A DNA stretch of 64,000 bases from Pseudomonadota bacterium (GTDB lineage: Bacteria > Pseudomonadota > Gammaproteobacteria > Steroidobacterales > Steroidobacteraceae), in assembly GCA_963205255.1 (NCBI GenBank), contig CAUJIK010000015.1, forward strand, positions 1 to 64,000, read 5' to 3'. Both the position numbers and the translations under genes were made by a program. Each line of letters begins with the position of its first letter. Positions within the stretch are counted from its first letter, which is position 1. Shown piece by piece: positions 1 through 8,156 of the stretch. The notes under the pieces are model-generated. The model ran no database searches and was not told the DNA's origin. It saw nothing but the letters and a program-made list of their open reading frames with translations.

Positions 1-660
1 CGCGACACCATGGGCACCACCGACATCGCCACCATCGCGCGCCGCTACACCAGCCCCAGCTTCGGATTCGCCTCGCGCAATTTCTATGTGTCGTTCCTGG
101 CGGCTCTGGAAATCGACCGCGACCCGCAGAAATACTTCGGCAACATCGCGCGCCGCGCGCCCATGCGTTTCAACGAGGTGGCAGTGCCCGCCTATGTGCC
201 GCTGACGGCGCTGGCGCGCGCCGTGCAGGTGGATCAGCGCCAGTTGCTGCAACTCAATCCCGCGCTGCGGCCGCCGGTGGTCGAAGGCCGGCGTTTCGTG
301 CCCATGGGCTACCGTCTGCGTCTGCCGGCCGAAGCAGGCAGCTGGACGGACGGGCTGCTGGCGAACAATCTCGCGGCCACCGAGCAGTATCGGGGCCAGC
401 CGCGCGCGCAGAGCGTGAAGGTGCGCGCCGGCGATACCCTGTCGGGGATCGCCCAGCGCCACGGCATGGCCGTGGCGGAGCTCGCCCGGCTCAACCGGCT
501 GGACCCTGCCGCCGCGCTGCGCCAGGGGCGCAATCTGCGGCTGCCCGACCAGATGCCCGCCCTGGTGGAGGTTGCCGTGCCTGCCGTGCCTGCCGTGGCG
601 GCCAGCGAACCCACCCCGGACCCGGCTCCGGACGCCCCGCACGAGCCGCCGGCGGCGTGA
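1..660 (+). CDS. mltD: LysM-containing lytic transglycosylase, MltD-like (3' part only)
   Basis: This is the C-terminal part of a periplasmic or membrane-bound murein lytic transglycosylase; the reading frame is open to the left edge, so the start lies outside the window. The first 45 residues (ARRYTSPSFGFASRNFY) look like the end of a catalytic SLT domain of the MltD type. A degenerate LysM-like stretch follows, and then a clear LysM repeat at about residues 137-180 (VRAGDTLSGIAQRHGM...LNRL). The tail is rich in Pro and Ala (EPTPDPAPDAP) and ends at TGA. LysM repeats bind peptidoglycan glycan strands. The ATG at position 10 in the ORF track is an internal Met, not a start. It is followed on the same strand by an L,D-transpeptidase, so two wall-remodelling genes sit side by side. 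Confidence 0.8.
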   Translation, partial: RDTMGTTDIATIARRYTSPSFGFASRNFYVSFLAALEIDRDPQKYFGNIARRAPMRFNEVAVPAYVPLTALARAVQVDQRQLLQLNPALRPPVVEGRRFVPMGYRLRLPAEAGSWTDGLLANNLAATEQYRGQPRAQSVKVRAGDTLSGIAQRHGMAVAELARLNRLDPAAALRQGRNLRLPDQMPALVEVAVPAVPAVAASEPTPDPAPDAPHEPPAA

Positions 661-687
661 ACAGCGCCGCATGATGGCCGTCGCCAC

Positions 688-1251
688 ATGTCTATAATAT
701 CCAGTATGAGCCGCAAGCCCTTGTTCCTGCTCCTGTCCGCGCTGCCGTTGCTGTTTGCGCCGGGCCTGGCCATGTCGCAGCTGCAGCAGGCCAGCTTCAC
801 CCCTTCCAGGGGCGAGCAGGCTTTCCCGGTAGCCACTCGCGTGGTGGTCTACAAATCCGCCCGCAAGCTCGAATTGCTGCGTGGCACCGAAGTGCTGCGC
901 AGCTACAAGGTCTCTCTGGGCCTGCAGCCCGAGGGCCACAAGGAGCGCGTCGGCGATTTCCGCACACCGGAAGGCCGCTACCAGCTCACGCGGCGCAATG
1001 CGCGCAGCGAATATTTCCTCTCCATCCAGGTGTCCTATCCGCGGCCGGAGGACATCAAGCGCGCCAAGGCCAATGGAGATGATCCGGGCGGCGCCATCAT
1101 GATCCACGGTCTGCCCAATCGCCTGCGGCATACTCCGGAGTACTACGCCACGCGTGACTGGACCGATGGCTGCATCGCCGTGTCGAACTCCGACATGGTC
1201 GAGATCTGGCTGTTGACCCAGAACGACACCCCGATCGAAATCCTCCCCTGA
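688..1251 (+). CDS. Secreted L,D-transpeptidase (YkuD fold, YafK-like)
   Basis: The protein of about 187 residues has an N-terminal signal peptide (KPLFLLLSALPLLFAPGLAMS) and one YkuD catalytic domain. The family's catalytic signature is visible as MIHGLPN followed about 20 residues later by DGCIAVSN, giving the expected His and Cys. GDFRTPEGRYQ is the usual substrate-loop motif. Such enzymes form 3-3 cross-links, attach lipoprotein to peptidoglycan or, for YafK/DpaA, cleave that link; the sequence does not tell which. The start is either ATG 688 or ATG 706; the latter gives a more compact signal peptide, and neither has a strong ribosome binding site. A TATAAT sits between the two ATGs. The gene lies 27 bases after the transglycosylase gene, so shared transcription is possible. 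Confidence 0.85.
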   Translation: MSIISSMSRKPLFLLLSALPLLFAPGLAMSQLQQASFTPSRGEQAFPVATRVVVYKSARKLELLRGTEVLRSYKVSLGLQPEGHKERVGDFRTPEGRYQLTRRNARSEYFLSIQVSYPRPEDIKRAKANGDDPGGAIMIHGLPNRLRHTPEYYATRDWTDGCIAVSNSDMVEIWLLTQNDTPIEILP

Positions 1252-1258
1252 AGGTCGA

Positions 1259-2647
1259 GTGTTGGAAGCCGTAATCGACGCGCCTGACACGGTTGACGCC
1301 AGCGTCGGACCGCGTGGCAGCCTGGAAACGCTGTCCCAGTCCGAAATCGACATCCTGCTGAATTCGGGGCAAGGCGGTGTGCACCCGCTGTTCCGCCGCT
1401 GCGCGCTGGCCGTGCTCAATGCCGGCAGCGACAGCGACGATGCCCGCGAGCTGTTCGACCGCTATGCCAATTTCGATGCACAGGTGGTGCGGCGCCCCTG
1501 GGGCATTCGCCTCGAAATCCGCAATGCGCCGGCCACCGCCTTCGTCGATGGCCAGATGATCCGCGGCGTGAAGGAGCACCTGTTCGCCGTGCTGCGCGAT
1601 GTGGTCTACATCGCCCACGAGGTGGAGCAGGGCGGGCGCTTCGACCTCACGGCAAGCTCCGGCATCACCAATGCCGTGTTCCACATCCTGCGCAATGCGC
1701 GGGTGCTGGAGCACAAGAGCCGCTCCAACCTGATCGTCTGCTGGGGTGGCCACTCCATCGGCGAGGCCGAATACCAGTACACCAAGAAAGTCGGCTATGA
1801 GCTGGGCCTGCGCAGCCTCGATGTCTGCACCGGCTGCGGGCCGGGCGCCATGAAAGGCCCCATGAAGGGCGCCACCATCGGCCATGCCAAGCAGCGCATC
1901 GGCCATGGCCGCTACATCGGTCTCACCGAGCCCGGCATCATCGCCGCCGAGCCGCCCAACGCCATCGTCAATCAGCTCGTGATCATGCCGGACATCGAGA
2001 AGCGCCTGGAGGCCTTCGTGCGGCTGGCCCACGGCGTGGTGGTGTTTCCCGGCGGTGTGGGCACGGCCGAGGAAATCCTCTATCTGATGGGCATCCTGCT
2101 CGACCCGCGCAACGAGGCCGAGCGCCTGCCGCTGATCCTCACCGGTCCCGAGCAATCGGCTTCCTATTTCACGATGATCCGCGATTTTCTCGCCGGCACA
2201 CTGGGGCCCGAGGTGCTCGACCGCCTGCAGGTGATCGTCGGCGACCCGCCGGCCGTGGCGCGCGAGATGGTGCGCAGGGTCGGCGAGGTGCGCGCGGCGC
2301 GGCGCGCCGCCAACGATTCCTACAGCTTCAACTGGCTGCTGCGGATTCCCGAGGAATTCCAGCGCCCCTTCGCGGTCACGCACGAGAGCATGGCGGCATT
2401 GGAGCTGCATCGCGATCAGCCGCGGCATCGCCTGCTGGCGAACCTGCGCCGTGCCTTCTCCGGCATCGTGGCCGGCAATGTGAAGGAGCAGGGCGTCAAC
2501 GAGATCGAGCGGCACGGGCCGTTCGAACTGCGCGGCGATCCGGTGGTGATGCGGCTGCTCGACGAGCTGCTGCGCGCCTTCGTCGCCGCCGGTCGCATGA
2601 AGCTGCCGGGTTCGACATATCGTCCCTGCTATCGCATCGTCACCTGA
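1259..2647 (+). CDS. ppnN: Nucleotide 5'-monophosphate nucleosidase, LOG family (PpnN/YgdH)
   Basis: This 462-residue protein matches the size of PpnN (about 454 residues), which splits purine and pyrimidine nucleoside monophosphates into base and ribose 5-phosphate and is controlled by (p)ppGpp in Escherichia coli. The LOG (lysine decarboxylase-like) signature is clear: VVFPGGVGTAEEI near residue 265, preceded by the phosphate-binding GCGPGAMKGPMKGA near 200. The long N-terminal region and the C-terminal extension are as in full-length PpnN rather than the short plant LOG type. Translation starts at GTG 1259 behind AAGGTCGAG, 7 bases after the L,D-transpeptidase stop. Whether (p)ppGpp control is kept cannot be read from the sequence. 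Confidence 0.9.
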   Translation: MLEAVIDAPDTVDASVGPRGSLETLSQSEIDILLNSGQGGVHPLFRRCALAVLNAGSDSDDARELFDRYANFDAQVVRRPWGIRLEIRNAPATAFVDGQMIRGVKEHLFAVLRDVVYIAHEVEQGGRFDLTASSGITNAVFHILRNARVLEHKSRSNLIVCWGGHSIGEAEYQYTKKVGYELGLRSLDVCTGCGPGAMKGPMKGATIGHAKQRIGHGRYIGLTEPGIIAAEPPNAIVNQLVIMPDIEKRLEAFVRLAHGVVVFPGGVGTAEEILYLMGILLDPRNEAERLPLILTGPEQSASYFTMIRDFLAGTLGPEVLDRLQVIVGDPPAVAREMVRRVGEVRAARRAANDSYSFNWLLRIPEEFQRPFAVTHESMAALELHRDQPRHRLLANLRRAFSGIVAGNVKEQGVNEIERHGPFELRGDPVVMRLLDELLRAFVAAGRMKLPGSTYRPCYRIVT

Positions 2648-2797
2648 GCATCCGCGGCTGGGCGGCAGATCCTTGCCGCGATCGCGGCTTCATTGCCGTC
2701 CACGTGATGCAGTTCCTGTCGATTTAACCGCTGCGCCACGTAGGCTCCTTCGTGACAGGAATCCACGGCCGCCAACGCGGCCCAAAGCGAGCAAGCG

Positions 2798-3025
2798 ATG
2801 TCCAACGGCGAACTGCACGGCGATGATCTGGCGACCACCGGAGAGCGGCGTCTGCCGGGCGACAGCGAGCTTTATGCCGAGTGGGCGGCGCGCATGCAGC
2901 GCGGTCGCGGGCGTCATGCGGCCATCAGCCGCAATCTCGCCAGCTGGACCAACTACAAGAACTGGTCGGAGCAGATGAGCCAGTCCTTCGAGTCCGACGC
3001 CGTACCGCCGCTCAAGCAGAAGTAA
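2798..3025 (+). CDS. Small protein of unknown function (75 aa)
   Basis: I do not recognise this ORF. It has an ATG start after AAGCGAGCAAGCG and encodes a soluble, hydrophilic 75-residue protein with no signal peptide or membrane segment. The middle (SELYAEWAARM, RNLASWTNYKNWSEQM) is rich in Trp, Tyr and charged residues and looks helical. It is followed 8 bases later by a second small ORF in another frame, and both lie between ppnN and htpG. Amino acid composition is natural for this genome, which supports coding, but the short length leaves real doubt. Confidence 0.5.
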   Translation: MSNGELHGDDLATTGERRLPGDSELYAEWAARMQRGRGRHAAISRNLASWTNYKNWSEQMSQSFESDAVPPLKQK

Positions 3026-3033
3026 CAGGCTCC

Positions 3034-3162
3034 GTGGAACGCTTCCTGATGCTCTGGGACGAGCTGGACGAATATGTCGGCTATGGCCGGCACATGGCGG
3101 CCGCGCTGGGCCATGCCGTCTCGACGCGCGGTCTGGCACTGAAGCGCCTGCTGACGCCCTGA
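3034..3162 (+). CDS. Very small protein of unknown function (42 aa)
   Basis: This is a short frame with a GTG start, 8 bases after the previous small ORF. It ends at TGA 3160-3162 and predicts a 42-residue amphipathic protein beginning MERFLMLWDELDEYVGYGRH and ending in a basic Leu-rich tail. The ORF track shows it only as the end of a longer shadow (2881-3162). The pattern of acidic, Trp/Tyr-containing helix followed by a basic helix looks like a genuine small protein rather than random high-GC translation. No function can be proposed, and it may not be expressed. Confidence 0.35.
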   Translation: MERFLMLWDELDEYVGYGRHMAAALGHAVSTRGLALKRLLTP

Positions 3163-3165
3163 CCT

Positions 3166-3194
3166 CTTGAATCAGGCCCTGCCGGGCCTCATCT
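3166..3194 (+). promoter_or_regulatory. Candidate sigma32 (heat-shock) promoter of htpG
   Basis: CTTGAA (3166-3171) and CCTCATCT (3187-3194) are separated by 15 bases. The known sigma32 consensus is CTTGAAA and CCCCATNT with roughly 13-17 bases between the cores, so both boxes match well. The predicted start of transcription would be near 3200, about 35 bases before the htpG ATG. The element lies just after the stop of the 42-residue ORF. It is a sequence match only. Confidence 0.55.
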
Positions 3195-3234
3195 TCCGGT
3201 GACGGTATTCCCGTAACCCCCGCCGGAGTCATTC

Positions 3235-5112
3235 ATGTCTGAAACCGTTGCCGCCGAGAAGCTGGGCTTCAAGGCGGAAGTGCGTGAGCTGCTCAAGCTC
3301 ATGATCCATTCGCTCTACAGCCACCGCGAGATCTTCCTGCGGGAGCTGATTTCCAATGCCTCGGACGCCAACGACAAGCTGCGGTTCCTCGCGCTTTCCG
3401 ACCCTGCCCTGCTGGGCGAGGAGCCGGACCTCGCCATCTGGGTGGAGGCCGACGACAAGGCCGGCACCATCACCATCCGTGACAACGGCGTGGGGCTGGC
3501 GCGCGAGGAGGCCATCGCGCATCTGGGCACCATCGCGAAATCCGGCACCGCCGAGTTCTTCGGCAAGCTCACCGGCGATGCGCAGAAGGATTCGCAGCTG
3601 ATCGGCCAGTTCGGCGTCGGCTTCTATTCGGCCTTCATCGTCGCCGACACCGTGACGGTGGAAAGCCGCAAGGCCGGGCTGGGCGCGGGCGAGGGCGTGC
3701 GCTGGCAGTCCTCGGCCGATGGCGAGTTCACGGTCGAGACCATCACGCGCCAGGCGCGCGGCACCTCGGTGATCCTCAAGCTCAAGGACGATGCGAAGGA
3801 GTTCGCCGATGTGTGGCGGCTGCGCTCGCTGGTGCGCCGCTATTCGGATCACCTCGCTTTCCCGGTGTACATGCCCAAACAGGGCGCGGCGACCCTCGAC
3901 TGGGAGGCCGTGAACCAGGCCAAGGCGTTGTGGACGCGCCCGCGCAACGAGATCACGGACGAGGAATACACCGAGTTCTACCGCCACATCACCCACGATG
4001 GCGAGCCGCCGCTGGCCTGGAGCCACAACCGTGTGGAGGGCCAGCGCGAGTACACCAGCCTGCTTTATCTGCCTGCGCGCGCGCCCTTCGACCTCTCGCA
4101 CCGCGATGCGGCGCGCGGGCTGAAGCTGTATGTGAAGCGTGTGTTCATCATGGACGACGCCGAGCAGTTCCTGCCGCTGTACCTGCGCTTCGTGAAGGGC
4201 ATCGTCGACTCCAGCGACCTGCCGCTGAACGTCTCGCGCGAGCTGCTGCAGAACGATCCGGAAGTCGAGGCCATGCGCAGCGCGCTGACGCGCCGGGCGC
4301 TGGACATGGTCGCAAGGCTCGCCAGGGACGAGCCGGAGAAATACGCCACCTTCTGGAAGGAGTTCGGCGCGGTGCTCAAGGAGGGCGTGGCCGAGGACTA
4401 CGGCAATCGCGACAAGCTGCTGCCGCTGCTGCGCTTCGCCAGTACCCACGAGGCAGGCGATGAGGACAAGACCTCGCTGGCCGACTACGTGGCCCGCATG
4501 AAGCCCGGGCAGGACAAGATCTACTACCAGCTTGCCGACAGCCGCTCCGCGGCGCGCAGCAGCCCGCACCTGGAGCAGCTGGCGGCGCGTGGCGTCGAGG
4601 TGCTGCTGCTGGGCGATCGTGTCGATCCCTGGATCATGGGCCAGATGGGTGAGTTCGAAGGCAGGGGCTTCCAGGACGTCGCGCGCGGCGACCTGGATCT
4701 GTCGAAGCTCGGCGGCGAGGCGGCCAAGGCCGAAGCTGACGACCCGGCGCACGAGGCGCTGTTCGGGCGCGTGGGCAAGGCGCTGGAAGGGCAGGTGTCC
4801 GCCGTGCGCGCCAGCCACAGGCTCACCGAGTCTCCGGCCTGCCTCGCCCGTTCCGAGGACGATCTGGGCGAACAGATGCGTCGCATGCTGGCGGCCGCCG
4901 GCCGGAGCGATCTGCCCGAGGTGAAGCCGGTGCTGGAGCTCAATGCCACGCATCCGCTGGTGCAACGCCTCTCGGGCCTGGAAGACGCCGAGTTCGGGGA
5001 ACTGGCGCGGCTGCTGTACGATCAGGCCAGGCTCACCGAGCAGGGCCAGATCGACAACCCCGGCGACTACGCCCGCCGTCTCAATCGCCTGCTGCTGAAA
5101 CTGCTGCAATGA
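3235..5112 (+). CDS. htpG: Molecular chaperone HtpG (bacterial Hsp90)
   Basis: HtpG is the cytosolic Hsp90 chaperone, a dimeric ATPase that remodels client proteins together with DnaK. The 625 residues match the family length (624 in E. coli). GHKL ATPase motifs are present in order: [14 protein letters not shown] near residue 35, DNGVGL near 83, GTIAKSGT near 100 and [11 protein letters not shown] near 125. The middle domain contains the conserved [19 protein letters not shown], and the C-terminal dimerisation domain is complete. ATG 3235 follows GCCGGAG. The stop overlaps the msrB start (ATGA), so the two are translationally coupled. A sigma32-like promoter precedes the gene. Confidence 0.97.
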   Translation: MSETVAAEKLGFKAEVRELLKLMIHSLYSHREIFLRELISNASDANDKLRFLALSDPALLGEEPDLAIWVEADDKAGTITIRDNGVGLAREEAIAHLGTIAKSGTAEFFGKLTGDAQKDSQLIGQFGVGFYSAFIVADTVTVESRKAGLGAGEGVRWQSSADGEFTVETITRQARGTSVILKLKDDAKEFADVWRLRSLVRRYSDHLAFPVYMPKQGAATLDWEAVNQAKALWTRPRNEITDEEYTEFYRHITHDGEPPLAWSHNRVEGQREYTSLLYLPARAPFDLSHRDAARGLKLYVKRVFIMDDAEQFLPLYLRFVKGIVDSSDLPLNVSRELLQNDPEVEAMRSALTRRALDMVARLARDEPEKYATFWKEFGAVLKEGVAEDYGNRDKLLPLLRFASTHEAGDEDKTSLADYVARMKPGQDKIYYQLADSRSAARSSPHLEQLAARGVEVLLLGDRVDPWIMGQMGEFEGRGFQDVARGDLDLSKLGGEAAKAEADDPAHEALFGRVGKALEGQVSAVRASHRLTESPACLARSEDDLGEQMRRMLAAAGRSDLPEVKPVLELNATHPLVQRLSGLEDAEFGELARLLYDQARLTEQGQIDNPGDYARRLNRLLLKLLQ

Positions 5113-5546
5113 CCGAACGACACAAACCCTCGGCGGATGAACTGCGCCAGCGGCTCTCGCCGCTGGCCTGGCAGGTGACTCAGGAGCGCGGCACCGAGCG
5201 GCCCTTCAGCGGCCGCTATGCCGCGCACACCGCGCCCGGCACCTATTCCTGCGTGTGCTGCGGCGCGGAGCTGTTTGCTTCCGGCACCAAGTTCGATGCC
5301 GGGTGCGGCTGGCCGAGCTTCTGGCTGCCGCTGGCCGGCGAGCGGGTGACGACGCGGCGCGATACCTCCCACGGCATGATCCGCACCGAGGTGCTGTGCG
5401 CGAACTGCGATGCGCACCTGGGCCATGTGTTCGACGACGGTCCGGAACCCACGGGCCTGCGCTACTGCATCAATTCGGTGTCACTGGATTTCACGCCCGC
5501 CGAAGCATCGAAGCCCGAGGCATCAAAGCTCGAGGCGTCGAAATGA
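5109..5546 (+). CDS. msrB: Peptide methionine-R-sulfoxide reductase MsrB
   Basis: MsrB reduces the R epimer of methionine sulfoxide in oxidised proteins, using thioredoxin. The 145-residue protein has the single SelR domain with both zinc-binding CxxC pairs (CVCC near residue 50, CANC near 97), the conserved CGWPSFW, and the catalytic cysteine in [13 protein letters not shown]. The tail ([14 protein letters not shown]) is an imperfect repeat, (P/L)EASK, after the fold. Its ATG overlaps the htpG stop and its own TGA overlaps the next ATG, so it is the middle gene of a coupled trio. Pairing with htpG suggests protein repair alongside chaperoning under heat or oxidative stress; that is inference. 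Confidence 0.95.
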   Translation: MTERHKPSADELRQRLSPLAWQVTQERGTERPFSGRYAAHTAPGTYSCVCCGAELFASGTKFDAGCGWPSFWLPLAGERVTTRRDTSHGMIRTEVLCANCDAHLGHVFDDGPEPTGLRYCINSVSLDFTPAEASKPEASKLEASK

Positions 5547-6196
5547 CGCCGCCCCGGCCACAGCCGGTGACGATCGCCGGCAGTGCCGGCGCGCTTGAAG
5601 CCCTGATCGAGGACCCTGCGGCCAGCGCTTCGCCGGCGGCCTGCATGGTGGTCTGTCATCCGCATCCGCAGCATGGCGGCACCATGCACAACAAGGTGGT
5701 CACCACGCTGTGTCGTGCCGCCAATGATCTGGGGTTGCCGGCATTGCGTTTCAATTACCGCGGCGTCGGCGCCAGCGAAGGCAGTTTCGATGATGGCCGC
5801 GGCGAGATGCAGGATGCGCTGGCAGCTGTCGCCACTGCGCGACAGCGATGGCCCGATGCCGCGTTGTGGCTGGCGGGTTTTTCTTTCGGCGGCCACATGG
5901 CGCTGCGCGCCAGCATGGCGCCGGGTGTCGGCGCCGTGGCGCGCCTCGTCACCATCGCGCCGGCCATCACCCGCCATTTCGGAGCACCGCAGGACATTCA
6001 TCCACCCGCCTGTCCGTGGCTGGTGGTGCAGGGCGATGCGGACGAGGTGGTCGATGCAGCGGAAGTGATCGCATGGTGTCGCCGCATCCAGCCGCCGCCG
6101 CAGCTTGCGGTGCTGCCGGGCGTGGGGCATTTCTTCCATGGCCAGCTGGCCGCGTTGAAGGATACGGTCACCACCTTCCTCACGCAGAGCGCATAG
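5543..6196 (+). CDS. Alpha/beta hydrolase of the COG2945 type
   Basis: This cytoplasmic alpha/beta hydrolase has 217 residues when started at ATG 5543, which overlaps the msrB stop; the longer frame from 5255 in the ORF track runs inside msrB and is rejected. The family hallmark [15 protein letters not shown] lies near residue 35, the nucleophile elbow GFSFGG near 110, an acidic residue in [10 protein letters not shown] near 165 and the catalytic histidine in GVGHFFHG near 190. The physiological substrate of these proteins is unknown. It is the last gene of the htpG operon and is followed by a strong terminator. Confidence 0.85.
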   Translation: MTPPRPQPVTIAGSAGALEALIEDPAASASPAACMVVCHPHPQHGGTMHNKVVTTLCRAANDLGLPALRFNYRGVGASEGSFDDGRGEMQDALAAVATARQRWPDAALWLAGFSFGGHMALRASMAPGVGAVARLVTIAPAITRHFGAPQDIHPPACPWLVVQGDADEVVDAAEVIAWCRRIQPPPQLAVLPGVGHFFHGQLAALKDTVTTFLTQSA

Positions 6197-6254
6197 ATCT
6201 GCGCGCAATGCGGACGGATTTTTCGCGGATCGAACAGTCTTTGCGCGATACAAA

Positions 6255-6292
6255 TAAAAAGGCCCGGAAAACCTTGGTTTTCCGGGCCTTTT
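6255..6292. terminator. Strong bidirectional Rho-independent terminator
   Basis: A perfect 13-bp stem, GGCCCGGAAAACC (6261-6273) and its complement (6276-6288), has a 2-base loop and is followed by TTTT. On the other strand the stem is followed by TTTTT (AAAAA at 6256-6260 on plus). It lies between the convergent hydrolase and HU genes and can stop both. Confidence 0.92.
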
Positions 6293-6317
6293 GCGAACTT
6301 GAGGTCGCGGTGGCTTC

Positions 6318-6629
6318 TTAGTTCACCATCGCCTTGAGGCTCTTCAGCGGCAGCGCGCGAACCTTCTTGCTGGCCGGCTTGGCCTTGAAGGTCATCTTCT
6401 CGCCGGTGAAGGGGTTCACGCCTTCGCGCGCCTTGGTGGCGGGCTTCTTCACGACCTTGAGCTTCAGCAGGCCGGGCAGTGTGACGATGCCGTGGGCGCG
6501 CAGGCTCTTGCGGATGACGGTGGAGAGCGAGTCGAACACCGAGCTGACCTGCTTGCGCGACAGGTCCGTGTCCTTGGAAATGGTAGCCAGAATCTCTGAC
6601 TTCGTAGGTGCGCCGCCCTTCTTCGCCAT
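6318..6629 (-). CDS. HU/IHF-family DNA-binding protein
   Basis: This is a small basic nucleoid protein that bends DNA as a dimer. The 103 residues hold one HU domain: an N-terminal helical dimerisation part (SEILATISKDTDLSRKQVSSVFDSL) and the beta-arm region containing GVNPFTGEKMTFKAKPASKKV, which carries the DNA-contact proline-type arm. It is slightly longer than E. coli HU (90) through an N-terminal MAKKGGAPT and a C-terminal extension. It is a monocistronic minus-strand gene whose transcript ends at the shared terminator. The conserved RNP of classical HU arms is replaced by GVNPFTGE-type sequence, as in the larger paralogues. Confidence 0.92.
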   Translation of the reverse strand: MAKKGGAPTKSEILATISKDTDLSRKQVSSVFDSLSTVIRKSLRAHGIVTLPGLLKLKVVKKPATKAREGVNPFTGEKMTFKAKPASKKVRALPLKSLKAMVN

Positions 6630-6664
6630 ATGGATAACTCCCGCGATGTTGATGGTTCTTTTCC

Positions 6665-6681
6665 GCGGGGATCATCCCCGC
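6665..6681 (-). other. Perfect palindrome in the HU leader
   Basis: GCGGGGATCATCCCCGC is a 17-base perfect inverted repeat with a 1-base centre. It lies 36-52 bases upstream of the HU start codon. In RNA it would form a compact GC hairpin in the 5' leader; as DNA it could be an operator. No T-run follows, so it is not a terminator. About 120 bases separate HU from yggT. Confidence 0.4.
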
Positions 6682-6750
6682 TGAAGTGATCGGCGCGAAA
6701 CATAGCACATGCGCAATGCCGCGCAAGCCTTTTTTTAAAGGGTTTTCGCG

Positions 6751-7281
6751 CTATCGAACGATCAGCAGCAGCGCCTGGATGGCGATCAGTATCCACACTG
6801 GAGTCAGATCCAGCCCACCGATGGGAGGAATACGGCGCCGCACCGGCGACAGGATGGGCTCGCAGACAGAGGCCAGCAGATGCTGCACCGGCGAGTAGCT
6901 TCCCTGCGCAACGAAAGACAGCAGGGCATACAGCAGGATGCAGAAGAAGTAGGTCTGCAACACCAGGCGCGCCAGGTCGATCGCCAGCAAGCGCACCGTG
7001 TGGTTCAGACCCAACGGCACGCTGAACACCAGCATCTGGATGATCAGCAGCTTCACCAGCCCCACGCCCACGATGGCCGCCACCGTGCCGGTATCGACCT
7101 TGCCGGCCGCGGGCAGCAGCCGTCGCAGTGGCTTCACCACCGGGTCGGTGATCTGCACCACGGCCCGGCCAGCGGGGTTGCGGAAGTCCGCGCGCGTCAG
7201 CTGCATGATCAGGCGCAGCAGCAGCGCTCCCTGATAAAGGCTCAGCAGGGTGCTGACGAGAAAAACCAGTGCATCATTCAT
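6751..7281 (-). CDS. yggT: YggT family integral membrane protein
   Basis: This 176-residue inner-membrane protein has two YGGT repeats, each with a hydrophobic pair of helices (LVFLVSTLLSLYQGALLLRL near the start, YFFCILLYALLSFVA in the middle). The conserved segments DPVVKPLRRLLP and CEPILSPVRRRIPP follow each first helix. The biochemical role is not established; homologues lie next to yggS and proC in many bacteria, as here. Its ATG overlaps the proC stop (ATGA), showing translational coupling. Confidence 0.92.
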   Translation of the reverse strand: MNDALVFLVSTLLSLYQGALLLRLIMQLTRADFRNPAGRAVVQITDPVVKPLRRLLPAAGKVDTGTVAAIVGVGLVKLLIIQMLVFSVPLGLNHTVRLLAIDLARLVLQTYFFCILLYALLSFVAQGSYSPVQHLLASVCEPILSPVRRRIPPIGGLDLTPVWILIAIQALLLIVR

Positions 7282-8126
7282 TTGCTGCCGAACTCCACGC
7301 CCAGTTCATGGCTGCGCCGCGCCGCCGCATCCAGGGCGGTCTGCACGATCTGCGGCAGGTTCCTGGCATCGAATTCCCTGAGCGCGGCTTCCGTGGTGCC
7401 GCCCCGGGACGCGACCTCGGCGCACATGCGCACCAGATCCGGCTGCGGGTGCGCCTCCACCAGACGCCCCGCGCCGACCAGGGTCTGTGCAGCCAGACGG
7501 TAGGCCACCGTCTTGTCCAGCCCTTGCGCCTCGGCGGCCTTGGCCATGAGTTCAGCGAGATAGAAGAAATACGCCGGCCCGCTTCCCGAAAGCGCCGTCA
7601 CCACATCGAGGTCGGGCTCGTTCTGTGCCCACACGCAGATGCCGGTGGAGGCCAGCACCGCCTCGGCCAGCGCGCGCGCTTCAGGGTTCACCGAAGCGTC
7701 GGCGTACAGGCCGCTGGCGCCGGCGCCGATCAACGCGGGCCGGTTCGGCATGGCCCGGATCACAGGCACGCTGGCGTCACCGAGCCAGCGTCTCACGTCG
7801 GCCATGCGGATGCCGGCCGCCACCGAGATGACCACGGGCCGGTGCGGCAGCGCACTCGCCAGTGCGCGCGTGACGTGCGGCATCTCCTGCGGTTTCACCG
7901 CCAGTATCACGATCTGCGCGCCGCGGGCGGCCGCGCAGTTGTCGCTGGTCACCTGCACACCGAAATCGTGCCGCAATGCCTTGTGCGCCTCGTCGCGCGG
8001 AGTCGCGACGGTGATGCGTCCCGGCGGGACGCCCGAGCGAAGCAGGCCGCCGATGAGGCCGCGGGCCATGTTGCCGCCGCCGATCAATGCGATGGGTATC
8101 GATGCCAGTGATTGCATGGGCTGCAT
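7278..8126 (-). CDS. proC: Pyrroline-5-carboxylate reductase
   Basis: ProC catalyses the last step of proline synthesis, the NAD(P)H reduction of 1-pyrroline-5-carboxylate. The N-terminal Rossmann motif IALIGGGNMA and the P5CR signature region ALSGSGPAYFFYLAELM near residue 170 are present, followed by the helical dimerisation domain (AALREFDARNLPQIV). The ORF track start at GTG 8135 is possible, but ATG 8126 or 8117 gives a more usual N-terminus. It lies between yggS (30 bases upstream from start 8126) and yggT (4-base overlap). Confidence 0.95.
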   Translation of the reverse strand: MQPMQSLASIPIALIGGGNMARGLIGGLLRSGVPPGRITVATPRDEAHKALRHDFGVQVTSDNCAAARGAQIVILAVKPQEMPHVTRALASALPHRPVVISVAAGIRMADVRRWLGDASVPVIRAMPNRPALIGAGASGLYADASVNPEARALAEAVLASTGICVWAQNEPDLDVVTALSGSGPAYFFYLAELMAKAAEAQGLDKTVAYRLAAQTLVGAGRLVEAHPQPDLVRMCAEVASRGGTTEAALREFDARNLPQIVQTALDAAARRSHELGVEFGSK

Positions 8127-8156
8127 TCTAGCCACGTTAGAGAGTGGTTTGATCGA

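Noticed and set aside
3229-5109. 626-aa minus-strand ORF opposite htpG
   Set aside because: It exactly mirrors htpG in a high-GC antisense frame and has low-complexity Arg/His/Gln/Leu-rich sequence with no domain.
5109-5546. Possible selenocysteine or recoded msrB/hydrolase fusion
   Set aside because: The catalytic residue is encoded as Cys and the TGA is a normal stop overlapping the next ATG; both proteins have family-typical lengths.
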